A stretch of DNA of 8,563 bases, from positions 1 to 8,563 of the forward strand of contig CAIODE010000047.1 in the NCBI GenBank assembly GCA_903856875.1, written 5' to 3'. This document shows positions 1-6,441 of this stretch, piece after piece; position 1 is the first letter of the stretch; every line of letters starts with the position of its first letter. The notes below the pieces were generated by a model, which was given only the letters and a program-made list of their open reading frames with translations, was not told the origin of the DNA and ran no database searches. The stretch comes from an uncultured Burkholderiales bacterium (lineage in GTDB: Bacteria; Pseudomonadota; Gammaproteobacteria; Burkholderiales; Burkholderiaceae_C). The position numbers and the translations under genes are program-made.

Positions 1-10
1 CCGCTTCTAC

Positions 11-87
11 GGTGGCTGTAGCTCAGTTGGTAGAGTCCAGGATTGTGATTCCTGTTGTCGTGGGTTCGAGCCCCATCAGCCACCCCA
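11..87 (+). tRNA. tRNA-His (anticodon GTG)
   Basis: The cloverleaf can be folded by eye. The acceptor stem GTGGCTG (12-18) pairs with CAGCCAC (77-83). The extra G at 11 is the -1 guanosine that marks tRNA-His for histidyl-tRNA synthetase, and it faces the discriminator C at 84. The 3' CCA (85-87) is encoded. The anticodon stem CAGGA/TCCTG encloses a seven-base loop TTGTGAT with anticodon GTG at 45-47. The T arm carries the standard GGTTCGAGCC. The D stem GCTC/GAGT has one G-T wobble. The sequence closely resembles the E. coli tRNA-His. Only 10 bases precede it, so its promoter or any upstream tRNA is outside the window. Confidence 0.98.
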
Positions 88-95
88 TCAAATTC

Positions 96-129
96 AAAGG
101 GTTTGCAAGATTTCTTGTAAACCCTTTTT
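96..129 (+). terminator. Rho-independent terminator after tRNA-His
   Basis: A 14-bp stem is formed by 96-109 and 114-127, with one G-T pair (105/118) and a four-base loop ATTT (110-113). The descending arm ends in a short T run (125-129). It starts 8 nt after the CCA end of the tRNA, so it most likely ends the tRNA-His transcript and insulates the downstream gene. Confidence 0.85.
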
Positions 130-207
130 GTTTGTCGGGACTGAACCCCAATCAAGCAACTCAATGACAAAACCTCATCCCTCAAATTGAGTTTGAAAAA
201 TGGTTTA

Positions 208-1308
208 ATGACATTTTTATGTCAAACCTGTCCCATTTTGAATCAAACTTCAAAGACTTTCAATCCCGCAATCGACATCGTTTACCTTTGGGTGAATGGC
301 AACGATGATGAGTGGCGCGCCAAGCGCGAGAAATCTGCTCAGAAGTTAGAAGCGACTGGCAACTTAGGTTTTGCCAAGTTTGGAAATGTTGAAGGTCGTT
401 ACCGCGACAACGACGAGTTGCGGTTTAGCTTGCGCGCACTTGAAAAGTTCTTTCCTGAACATGGACACATTTATATCGTCACAGATGGTCAGGTGCCCGA
501 TTGGTTTCAAGCCTCAGATCAAATTACTTTGGTTGACCACCATCAGCTGATTCCCCATTCAGCCTTGCCCACCTTTGATTCAGGCAATATCGAGTCTTAT
601 ATTCATCACATTCCAGGGCTTTCAGAACGCTATTTTTATTTGAACGACGATGTGTTCTTTGGTGCGCCAGTCTGTTTGGACAGTTGGTTTTTTGAGAATG
701 GCTTTTATGTTTCTTGGTCTGATGAGCCTGAGGTGATTGGCAACAAGTTGCAGGCTGAATCGACCTCCCTTGAAAATGCCAGTCGACTGTCTAAGCAATG
801 GCTTCAAACAAAATTGGACAACTCGACCCTGCAAGCTGAATCAAGTGCCAGAAAAATGGACCCTCAGTATCAGCATACCTCTAGAACTTTCTCACATTCT
901 CCAAGGCCCATGCTGAAGTCGGTGATGTTGGAGATTGAAAGAGATGCGCCAGAGTTATTTGAGCGGGTCAGGTCAACTGTTTTTCGCACTTGGAACAAGC
1001 CAACCATCATTTCCGACTTTGTACCGCGATGGGCTTTGGCGCATCGCTTGACCAAAACCATTGACCACTCCCATTTGTACATAGCAACTGGTCAATTGTT
1101 GGAAGCTCAATCGCTCAAGCATCTCAAAAAAAAGTTTGGCAGTTTAGATTTCTTTTGCATCAACGACACCACAGACGATGCCCATGATGGCGACCCTCGC
1201 TTGCTTCAAGTCCGTCAAATTTTGAATGTGCTGCTACCCAACTCTTCTCAGAGCGAAATGGCAGAGAGTCGTGATAGCCATTCGCTGCAAGTCCAGGCCA
1301 CTGTTTAA
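208..1308 (+). CDS. Stealth family sugar-phosphate transferase
   Basis: This is a full-length member of the Stealth family, which transfers a sugar-1-phosphate (hexose- or HexNAc-1-P) from a UDP sugar. Known members include capsule polymerases such as meningococcal SacB and the eukaryotic GlcNAc-1-phosphotransferase GNPTAB. All conserved regions can be seen (numbering from ATG 208, 366 aa). CR1 is IDIVYLWVNGNDDEW (22-36). CR2 runs from RYRDNDELRFSLR (64-76) through IYIVTDGQVPDW (88-99) to the acidic FYLNDDVFFG (143-152). CR3 has FSHSPRPM near 228-235 followed by an FERVRS.VFRTWN segment. A CR4-like region follows around 280-320. There is no signal peptide or membrane segment, so it probably acts in the cytoplasm on a surface glycan. 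A TTG start at 187 (373 aa) is also open. Neither start has a clear Shine-Dalgarno, so ATG 208 is preferred only on codon type. The gene looks more AT-rich by eye than the peptidase gene downstream and has no capsule or LPS gene beside it. The actual donor and acceptor are unknown. Confidence 0.88.
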   Translation: MTFLCQTCPILNQTSKTFNPAIDIVYLWVNGNDDEWRAKREKSAQKLEATGNLGFAKFGNVEGRYRDNDELRFSLRALEKFFPEHGHIYIVTDGQVPDWFQASDQITLVDHHQLIPHSALPTFDSGNIESYIHHIPGLSERYFYLNDDVFFGAPVCLDSWFFENGFYVSWSDEPEVIGNKLQAESTSLENASRLSKQWLQTKLDNSTLQAESSARKMDPQYQHTSRTFSHSPRPMLKSVMLEIERDAPELFERVRSTVFRTWNKPTIISDFVPRWALAHRLTKTIDHSHLYIATGQLLEAQSLKHLKKKFGSLDFFCINDTTDDAHDGDPRLLQVRQILNVLLPNSSQSEMAESRDSHSLQVQATV

Positions 1309-1329
1309 CGCTCCAAGGGGTGCAATCTA

Positions 1330-1650
1330 ATGTCAAACGATCGACTCACTGCCACTCAAGTCGAGGCCTGTATGACAAGTCTTAAGCAGTGGACATGCAA
1401 CTTCGCAGATTCAAGTATCCTCAAAGAATGGCGGTTTGATAGTTTTAAAACAGCAATCGCCATGTTGGTCCGGGTGAGTGAATTGGCTGAAAGCCACAAC
1501 CACCATCCAGAAATGGTGTCTTCCTACACCCTTGTTCGCATTAAATTGTGGACACACGATGCGAATGGCTTGACAAGCAAAGACTTTGAATTGGCAAAGG
1601 CAATTGACAAGCTTGTTAAAGAAGAATATCCGCAAGTAAAATCAATTTGA
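1330..1650 (+). CDS. phhB: Pterin-4a-carbinolamine dehydratase
   Basis: This 106-aa cytoplasmic enzyme dehydrates 4a-hydroxytetrahydropterin, the product of aromatic amino-acid hydroxylases, so that the pterin cofactor can be recycled. The family signature is complete: E54-x3-H58-H59-P60-x5-Y66-x9-H76-x8-D85. H58, H59 and H76 are the expected active-site histidines. The length is normal for the family (about 95-115 aa). AAGGGG (1315-1320) lies 9 nt before the ATG. The gene starts 21 nt after the Stealth gene stops, so the two may share a transcript, but no functional link is obvious. phhA (phenylalanine 4-hydroxylase), the usual partner, is not in the window. The family also has members with proposed roles in molybdopterin metabolism, so the phenylalanine link is inferred from the family. 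Confidence 0.93.
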   Translation: MSNDRLTATQVEACMTSLKQWTCNFADSSILKEWRFDSFKTAIAMLVRVSELAESHNHHPEMVSSYTLVRIKLWTHDANGLTSKDFELAKAIDKLVKEEYPQVKSI

Positions 1651-1662
1651 CCGTCAATTGAT
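1641..1662. repeat. Near-perfect inverted repeat over phhB stop
   Basis: The left arm ATCAATTTGAC (1641-1651) and the right arm GTCAATTGAT (1653-1662) match over 10 bp around a central C (1652), with one extra T in the left arm. The repeat spans the last codons and the TGA of phhB and lies 46 nt before the peptidase start. It could be a regulator operator for the peptidase gene or an RNA hairpin. A run of eight T's (1679-1686) follows, but 16 nt away, which is too far for a classic intrinsic terminator. Confidence 0.45.
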
Positions 1663-1693
1663 GGCCTGAAGCAAATTCTTTTTTTTCATCCAC

Positions 1694-1698
1694 AGGAG
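1694..1698 (+). promoter_or_regulatory. Ribosome binding site fixing peptidase start
   Basis: AGGAG ends 9 nt before ATG 1708, which is near-ideal spacing. The in-frame TTG codons at 1699 and 1702 sit against or 3 nt from this site and are unlikely to initiate. Confidence 0.8.
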
Positions 1699-1707
1699 TT
1701 GTTGGAG

Positions 1708-3801
1708 ATGACGGCATCAAAAACAAAATCAGCACCCGCTCGCCACACCAAAAAACTCACTGTCGAGTTAATGTGGCAACTCCAAAGATTGGGTGCGCCA
1801 AGCATTAGCCCAGACGGCGCGCAGGTGGTGTGTACAGTCGCACAACCCTCTGTCAAAGAAAACACCATTCAAAGTGCTATTTGGCTGTTGTCTACCCTAG
1901 GCGGTGAGCCCAGACAACTCACGCAATGTGGCGACAAAGACGGCCGCCCCCAGTTCTCACCGCAAGGCGATTGGGTGGCGTTTGTGGCCAATCGAGAGCA
2001 AAACGGCAAGAAGGACGAGGAGCCTCAGCTCTACCTGATTCCACCCGATGGCGGTGAAGCCAAGCGCGCAGGTGAAGTACCCACGGGTGTGGTCGATTTC
2101 AAATGGTTTCCTGATGGCCAACGCGTCGCTTTCATCACCTGGGCCTGGCCACAGCTGAAGGGCGTTTCACAAGCAGACAAACTCAAGGAAACCAAAGCAC
2201 GCAAAGACAGTGCTTTTGCTACAGAGGATGCGGTGTATCGCCACTGGGATCACAACTTGCCCATGGGCCGAGTGCCTCATTTGTGCACCATGGAATTAAA
2301 GAGTGGTCACGTGGTGGACTTGTTAGAAGGCACCGACTACGAACTTCCGCGCCGTGAACCCAGTGCCAATGAATTTGACATCTCGGCCGATGGGAAAAAC
2401 ATCACTTTCGTGTTCGACCCTGAAAAAGGTCTGAATGCATCGCCCAGCATGGCCTTGTCTGAAATTCAATTGAAGGTCAGCAAAGTCATTGCCATTCGCT
2501 ACTTGGTGAAAGACGCCGCTTGGGATTTTTCAGGACCTGCCTACAGCCCAGCAGGCGATCAGTTGGCCTTCTTGGCATCGCATCAAGCGTTAAAGCACAC
2601 GCAGCCCAATCACTTGGCTTTGCTTGTACTTCCAAAGCCATCAGCGTCTAAATCTACCAAACAAGCAACGCCTTGGAAAACCGTCAGCGCCAAGTGGGAC
2701 CGTGAACCCCAAATGCCTCTGAAGTGGAGCGAGGACGGCAGTGCGTTGATGTGCAAAGCAGAAGACCGAGGTCGTCAACACGTCTGGCGTTTTGACATGG
2801 CTAAATCGCAGCCTACTGTGGTTGCGGAAGGTGGCACCATTCATGCCTTTGATGAAGCGGCCGGGCAATTGGTCACCCTCATTGACAAGGCAGTTCATCC
2901 AGGTCGTATTCTGGTCAACCAAGTGGATGAGTCGGGGCGCAGTATATCGTCTGCTGCAAAACGCATTGAGCATTTCAACGATGATTTGCTCAAGGACATT
3001 GTTTTAGGCCGCACCGAAGAGCACTGGTTCAAAGGTGCCCAAGGAGACGATGTGCAAGTGTGGTTGCACTACCCACCTGGCTTTCATCAAACCAAAAAAT
3101 ACCCCTTGCTTCACACCATTCATGGTGGGCCGCACACCGGCCCTGGCGATGTCTGGCATTGGCGTTGGAACTACCATGTATTTGCGGCCCAAGGCTATGT
3201 GGTGGCCAATGTCAACTACCACGGTTCATCTGGTTTTGGTTTGAAGTTTCTCGACTCAATCACCCACAAATGGGGTGACTTGGAATTGCAAGACATGGAA
3301 GCTTGCACCGATTGGCTGCGCAAAAAAACTTGGATCGACAAAGGGCGTGTGTTTGCAACAGGCGGAAGCTACGGTGGCTACATGGTGGCATGGATGAATG
3401 CGCATGTGAAACCAGGGCGCTATCAGGCTTATGTCTGCCACGCGGGTTGCTTTGACTGGGTGGGCATGTTCTCTGACGATGCCTATGGTTGGCATGCACA
3501 AGAGTTGGGTGGCTGGTATTGGAACGACATGAAGAAGGTGCACTCACAAAGTCCGCATGCCTATGCTGCCACCATGCAAACGCCAACCTTGGTCATTCAT
3601 GGTGCCAAAGACTATCGCGTGCCAGACGCGCAAGGATTGGCCTACTTCAACACGCTTAAGGCAAAGGGAGTAGACGCACGATTGCTGTGGTATCCCGATG
3701 AAAATCATTGGATCTTGAAGCCCGCCAACAACGTGATTTGGTACCACGAGTTTTTTGACTGGATCAAACGCTATGACCCAGCTTTCAAAAAGAAAAAATA
3801 A
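1708..3801 (+). CDS. S9 family (prolyl oligopeptidase-type) serine peptidase
   Basis: This is a 697-aa serine peptidase of family S9, closest in style to the acylaminoacyl-peptidase/dipeptidyl-peptidase group, which cleaves short peptides. The N-terminal half is a beta-propeller with TolB/PD40-like repeats: SPDG 34-37, SPQG 84-87, FPDG 134-137, SADG 226-229, SPAG 280-283 and SEDG 341-344. The first three are exactly 50 residues apart. The C-terminal alpha/beta-hydrolase domain (about 450-697) has HGGP at 472-475, the nucleophile elbow GGSYGGYM with S554, the acid in HGAKDYRVP (D635) and the catalytic histidine in PDENHW (H667), so it should be active. The propeller normally filters substrates by size. 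There is no signal peptide, so a cytoplasmic site is inferred. The ATG at 1708 is chosen over the upstream TTGs because of its AGGAG. The C-terminus ends in a lysine run. The exact specificity (acyl-aminoacyl, dipeptidyl or oligopeptide) cannot be read from the sequence. Confidence 0.93.
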   Translation: MTASKTKSAPARHTKKLTVELMWQLQRLGAPSISPDGAQVVCTVAQPSVKENTIQSAIWLLSTLGGEPRQLTQCGDKDGRPQFSPQGDWVAFVANREQNGKKDEEPQLYLIPPDGGEAKRAGEVPTGVVDFKWFPDGQRVAFITWAWPQLKGVSQADKLKETKARKDSAFATEDAVYRHWDHNLPMGRVPHLCTMELKSGHVVDLLEGTDYELPRREPSANEFDISADGKNITFVFDPEKGLNASPSMALSEIQLKVSKVIAIRYLVKDAAWDFSGPAYSPAGDQLAFLASHQALKHTQPNHLALLVLPKPSASKSTKQATPWKTVSAKWDREPQMPLKWSEDGSALMCKAEDRGRQHVWRFDMAKSQPTVVAEGGTIHAFDEAAGQLVTLIDKAVHPGRILVNQVDESGRSISSAAKRIEHFNDDLLKDIVLGRTEEHWFKGAQGDDVQVWLHYPPGFHQTKKYPLLHTIHGGPHTGPGDVWHWRWNYHVFAAQGYVVANVNYHGSSGFGLKFLDSITHKWGDLELQDMEACTDWLRKKTWIDKGRVFATGGSYGGYMVAWMNAHVKPGRYQAYVCHAGCFDWVGMFSDDAYGWHAQELGGWYWNDMKKVHSQSPHAYAATMQTPTLVIHGAKDYRVPDAQGLAYFNTLKAKGVDARLLWYPDENHWILKPANNVIWYHEFFDWIKRYDPAFKKKK

Positions 3802-3810
3802 TTCAGAAGA

Positions 3811-3824
3811 TTGCGCCTGCGCAA
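3811..3824. terminator. Possible hairpin between convergent genes
   Basis: TTGCGC (3811-3816) and GCGCAA (3819-3824) form a 6-bp stem with a 2-nt gap in the 39-nt space between the convergent peptidase and oxidoreductase genes. Read on the minus strand it is followed, after about 9 nt, by a T-rich stretch ATTATTTTTTC. The loop is very tight and the T tract is not adjacent, so a terminator role is only a suggestion from position. Confidence 0.3.
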
Positions 3825-3840
3825 AGCAAGCGCTACTTTC

Positions 3841-4815
3841 TTAATTGACCATCACCAATTTGCCCATGACCGCACGTGAACCCATGTGGGCATAGGCGGC
3901 TTTTAATTCGCTCATCGGCATGGTTCTGTCAATCACAGGTTTGACTTTGCCTTGTGCATACCACTGAGCCAACTCTGTCATCATGGCTGCATTAGCTTGG
4001 GGTTCGCGGCGTGAAAAGTCACCCCAGAAAACGCCCACAATGGATGCGCCTTTGAGCAAAGCCAAATTGAAAGGCAGGGCGGGAATAGGGCCGGCCGCAA
4101 AGCCCACCACCAAGTAGCGACCACGCCATGCGATGGACCTGAACGCAGGTTCGGCAAAGTCACCACCGACGGGGTCGTAAATCACATCAGGGCCTTTGCC
4201 TTCAGTGATTGTTTTAAGTGCTTCCCGAATATTTTGCGTGGTGTAGTTGATGGTTTCATCGGCGCCTAAAGACTTGCAGAGTGCGCATTTTTCGTCGGTC
4301 GATGCAGCAGCAATGACTCGAGCGCCTGCAGCTTTTGCAATTTGAATAGCAGCAGTGCCAACGCCACCGGCAGCACCCAGCACCAGCACCGTTTCGCCAG
4401 CTTTCAAAGCCGCGCGATCGATGAGTGCATGGTGCGACGTGGCGTAGATCATGATGAAGGCCGCAGCGTCTACGGCAGGAAAGCCGGGGGGCAGGGGCAT
4501 GCACAACTTGGCGGGTGCGAGGGTGTGTGTGCCAAAGCCACCGGTGCCCGACAAACAGGCCACAGATTGCCCCACTTTCAGGTGCGTCACGCCTTCACCA
4601 ACCGCTTCAATCACACCCGCATATTCTGAACCTGGCACAAATGGCAGGTCAGGTTTCATTTGGTATTTGTTTTGAACGATCAGCAGGTCGGGAAAGTTCA
4701 AACTGGCTGCCTCAATGCGGATCAAGACTTGACCCGATTGGGGCGCGGGCGTCGGTATTTCTTTCCAATTTAAAGCATCAACACCTACAGGGTTTTCACA
4801 GAGCCAAGCGTGCAC
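3841..4815 (-). CDS. Zinc-free quinone oxidoreductase-like MDR protein (NADPH:quinone reductase family)
   Basis: This is a 324-aa member of the medium-chain dehydrogenase/reductase superfamily, in the NADPH:quinone oxidoreductase (QOR) branch. Such enzymes reduce quinones or alpha,beta-unsaturated carbonyls with NADPH. The N-terminal GroES-like domain has the typical SLNFPDLL (38-45) and PFVPGSEYAG (58-67). The Rossmann domain has the dinucleotide motif VLVLGAAGGVG (143-153). The structural zinc cysteine cluster and the GHE motif of zinc alcohol dehydrogenases are absent, as expected for QOR. The start is GTG 4815. AGGAG lies 7 nt upstream of it, whereas the longer TTG reading (4830) would place that ribosome binding site inside the gene. 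The gene is convergent with the peptidase and divergent from surE. The true substrate is unknown. Confidence 0.9.
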   Translation of the reverse strand: MHAWLCENPVGVDALNWKEIPTPAPQSGQVLIRIEAASLNFPDLLIVQNKYQMKPDLPFVPGSEYAGVIEAVGEGVTHLKVGQSVACLSGTGGFGTHTLAPAKLCMPLPPGFPAVDAAAFIMIYATSHHALIDRAALKAGETVLVLGAAGGVGTAAIQIAKAAGARVIAAASTDEKCALCKSLGADETINYTTQNIREALKTITEGKGPDVIYDPVGGDFAEPAFRSIAWRGRYLVVGFAAGPIPALPFNLALLKGASIVGVFWGDFSRREPQANAAMMTELAQWYAQGKVKPVIDRTMPMSELKAAYAHMGSRAVMGKLVMVN

Positions 4816-4822
4816 AGAAATT

Positions 4823-4827
4823 CTCCT
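4823..4827 (-). promoter_or_regulatory. Ribosome binding site fixing oxidoreductase GTG start
   Basis: AGGAG on the minus strand ends 7 nt before the GTG at 4815-4813. This makes GTG the likely start and shows that the longer TTG-initiated frame is an artefact. Confidence 0.75.
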
Positions 4828-4862
4828 CAAAAATCATTCAATGGCTTGAATATAAAGGGCAA

Positions 4863-4879
4863 ACAAGCCATCGGCTTGT
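4863..4879. promoter_or_regulatory. Inverted repeat in divergent oxidoreductase/surE intergenic region
   Basis: ACAAGCC (4863-4869) and GGCTTGT (4873-4879) are perfect 7-bp arms around ATC. The site lies in the 102-nt gap between two divergent genes, 38 nt before the surE start and about 48 nt from the oxidoreductase start. This fits an operator acting on one or both promoters, or a 5' leader hairpin. A TACAAT at 4893-4898 resembles a -10 box for surE and a TATATT (minus strand, 4854-4849) one for the oxidoreductase, but neither has a good -35 at 16-18 nt. Confidence 0.35.
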
Positions 4880-4917
4880 CTCGGTAGCGACCTACAATTG
4901 AACTCTAGGACTGACCC

Positions 4918-5682
4918 ATGAAAATATTGATCTCCAACGACGATGGCTACCGTGCTGAAGGCATTGTGGCGCTTCACCACGCCCTCAGGCAAGTGGCCGA
5001 TGTGGAGGTGGTCGCGCCTGAGCACAACAACAGCGCCAAGTCCAACGCGCTCACCTTGCATTCCCCCCTTTATGTCAGGCAAGGTGAAAATGGTTTTCGC
5101 TATGTCAATGGCACACCTGCAGATTGTGTTCACATCGCTTTAACAGGCCTTTTGGGCTATCGCCCCGATTTGGTGGTGTCAGGCATTAACAATGGCGCCA
5201 ACATGGGCGATGACACCCTCTATTCTGGTACGGTGGGTGCAGCCATGGAAGCTTATTTGTTTGGCATACCTGCATTGGCTTTTTCTCAAACAGAAAAAGG
5301 GTGGGGGCATCTCGACATTGCTGCAGAACTTGCCAAAAACATGGTGGCGCAATTTGAACAAGCGCTACTCATTGGAAAATCGCCTTGGCTGCTCAATGTC
5401 AACATTCCCAACAAGACGGCAGAGTACAAGGCAGCCATCTTGTGTCGTTTGGGGCGCCGTCATCCGGCAGAACCCGTTATGACACAACTTAGCCCGCGCG
5501 GTGAAACAATGTACTGGATTGGCAATGCCGGCGAAGCCATGGACGATGGTGAAGGCACAGATTTTTATGCCGCCAAGAATGGTCATGTCACCATCACGCC
5601 CTTGAAAGTCGACCTCACAGACCATGAGAATTCAGGCGTCTGGTCACAAAACTTGTCCAAGCTCAAAGTTTGGGAGGGTTGA
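4918..5682 (+). CDS. surE: 5'/3'-nucleotidase SurE
   Basis: SurE is a metal-dependent phosphatase that dephosphorylates nucleoside 5'- and 3'-monophosphates and short polyphosphates; it is linked to stationary-phase survival. The 254-aa protein has the normal family length. The metal-site residues are all present: D8 and D9 in MKILISNDDGY, S39 in HNNSAKSNALTL, and N92 in VSGINNGANMGDD. The DTLYSGTVGAAMEA segment (99-112) is characteristic. AGGA (4907-4910) precedes the ATG by 7 nt. It is the first gene of the surE-pcm-nlpD-rlmD operon, and its TGA overlaps the pcm ATG by one base, which suggests translational coupling. The protein is cytoplasmic. Confidence 0.97.
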   Translation: MKILISNDDGYRAEGIVALHHALRQVADVEVVAPEHNNSAKSNALTLHSPLYVRQGENGFRYVNGTPADCVHIALTGLLGYRPDLVVSGINNGANMGDDTLYSGTVGAAMEAYLFGIPALAFSQTEKGWGHLDIAAELAKNMVAQFEQALLIGKSPWLLNVNIPNKTAEYKAAILCRLGRRHPAEPVMTQLSPRGETMYWIGNAGEAMDDGEGTDFYAAKNGHVTITPLKVDLTDHENSGVWSQNLSKLKVWEG

Positions 5683-6431
5683 TGGCACAGCGCCCCGGTT
5701 TCCCCATCAAGTTCAGCACCCAAGAGAAGGTGGCGCCGGCCAAAGTACCTGCTAAAAAGACCGCATCCACAAACCCGCAGGGCTTGGGCTTAGATTCCAG
5801 TGCGGTGCGGCAACGCATGGTGCAAAAGTTGGCCGCACAAGGCTTAAAAGACCCCATGGTCTTACAAGCCATGGGCGCCGTAGAGCGCCATCGATTTGTT
5901 GAAAGTGCCTTGGTCAATCAGGCTTATGAAGACACCAGCTTGCCCATTGGATTAGGACAAACTATTTCGAAGCCCAATGTGGTGGCTAGAATGATCGAGT
6001 TGCTTTTGGAAGTAACTGACGGCAAACTTGGCCGAGTTTTAGAAATAGGCACGGGCTGCGGCTACCAAGCAGCCGTGCTAAGTCATGTTGCCACCGAGGT
6101 TTACAGCATTGAACGACTCAAAGGCCTGCACGAAAAAGCACGTTCTAATTTGCGACATTTTCGGTTGGCCAATGTTCATTTGCTGTTTGGCGATGGCATG
6201 CTAGGCTATCCCAAAGGCGCTCCTTATGCCGCCATCATTTCGGCGGCAGGGGGTGAGACCTTGCCACAGCCTTGGCTAGATCAATTGGCTGTTGGCGGAA
6301 GGTTGGTCGCGCCCACTGTCACGGCCAGTGGCCAACAAGCGCTCATGGTGGTGGACAGAACAGCCCAAGGTTTCAAGCAAAGTGTTTTAGAGGCCGTTCA
6401 TTTTGTCCCTTTAAAATCGGGTATCTCCTGA
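5682..6431 (+). CDS. pcm: Protein-L-isoaspartate O-methyltransferase
   Basis: Pcm uses SAM to methylate L-isoaspartyl residues in aged proteins, starting their repair to aspartate. The protein is 249 aa. The family signature SLPIGLGQTISKPNVVARM (86-104) contains the substrate-site GQTIS (92-96). SAM motif I is VLEIGTGCGYQ (119-129), the acidic YSIER (141-145) follows, and AAIISAAGGETLP (183-195) matches the post-I region. The first ~40 residues (proline/lysine-rich, no predicted fold by eye) extend beyond the E. coli enzyme (208 aa) and probably form a disordered tail. ATG 5682 overlaps the surE stop, with GGGAGG (5672-5677) a few bases upstream. An in-frame TTG at 5670 overlaps that Shine-Dalgarno and is rejected. 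The stop at 6429-6431 overlaps the nlpD ribosome binding site. Confidence 0.96.
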   Translation: MAQRPGFPIKFSTQEKVAPAKVPAKKTASTNPQGLGLDSSAVRQRMVQKLAAQGLKDPMVLQAMGAVERHRFVESALVNQAYEDTSLPIGLGQTISKPNVVARMIELLLEVTDGKLGRVLEIGTGCGYQAAVLSHVATEVYSIERLKGLHEKARSNLRHFRLANVHLLFGDGMLGYPKGAPYAAIISAAGGETLPQPWLDQLAVGGRLVAPTVTASGQQALMVVDRTAQGFKQSVLEAVHFVPLKSGIS

Positions 6432-6441
6432 AGGATTCGGA

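Noticed and set aside
11..207. Possible integrated element attachment site at the 3' end of tRNA-His
   Set aside because: I saw no second copy of the tRNA 3' end and no integrase in the window. The Stealth gene alone is not proof of an island.
128..207. Promoter for the Stealth gene
   Set aside because: No -35/-10 pair with acceptable spacing was found; only small inverted repeats (CTCAA/TTGAG at 181-191) are present.
1699..1707. Upstream TTG start for the S9 peptidase
   Set aside because: It abuts the AGGAG site (1694-1698) with no spacer. ATG 1708 has 9-nt spacing.
4816..4830. TTG start at 4830 for the oxidoreductase
   Set aside because: The minus-strand AGGAG would be inside the gene. 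GTG 4815 follows it at 7 nt and gives the family's usual N-terminus.
4342..4901. Overlapping plus-strand open frames opposite the oxidoreductase gene
   Set aside because: They are antisense shadows of a clear MDR gene and have low-complexity, unlikely translations.
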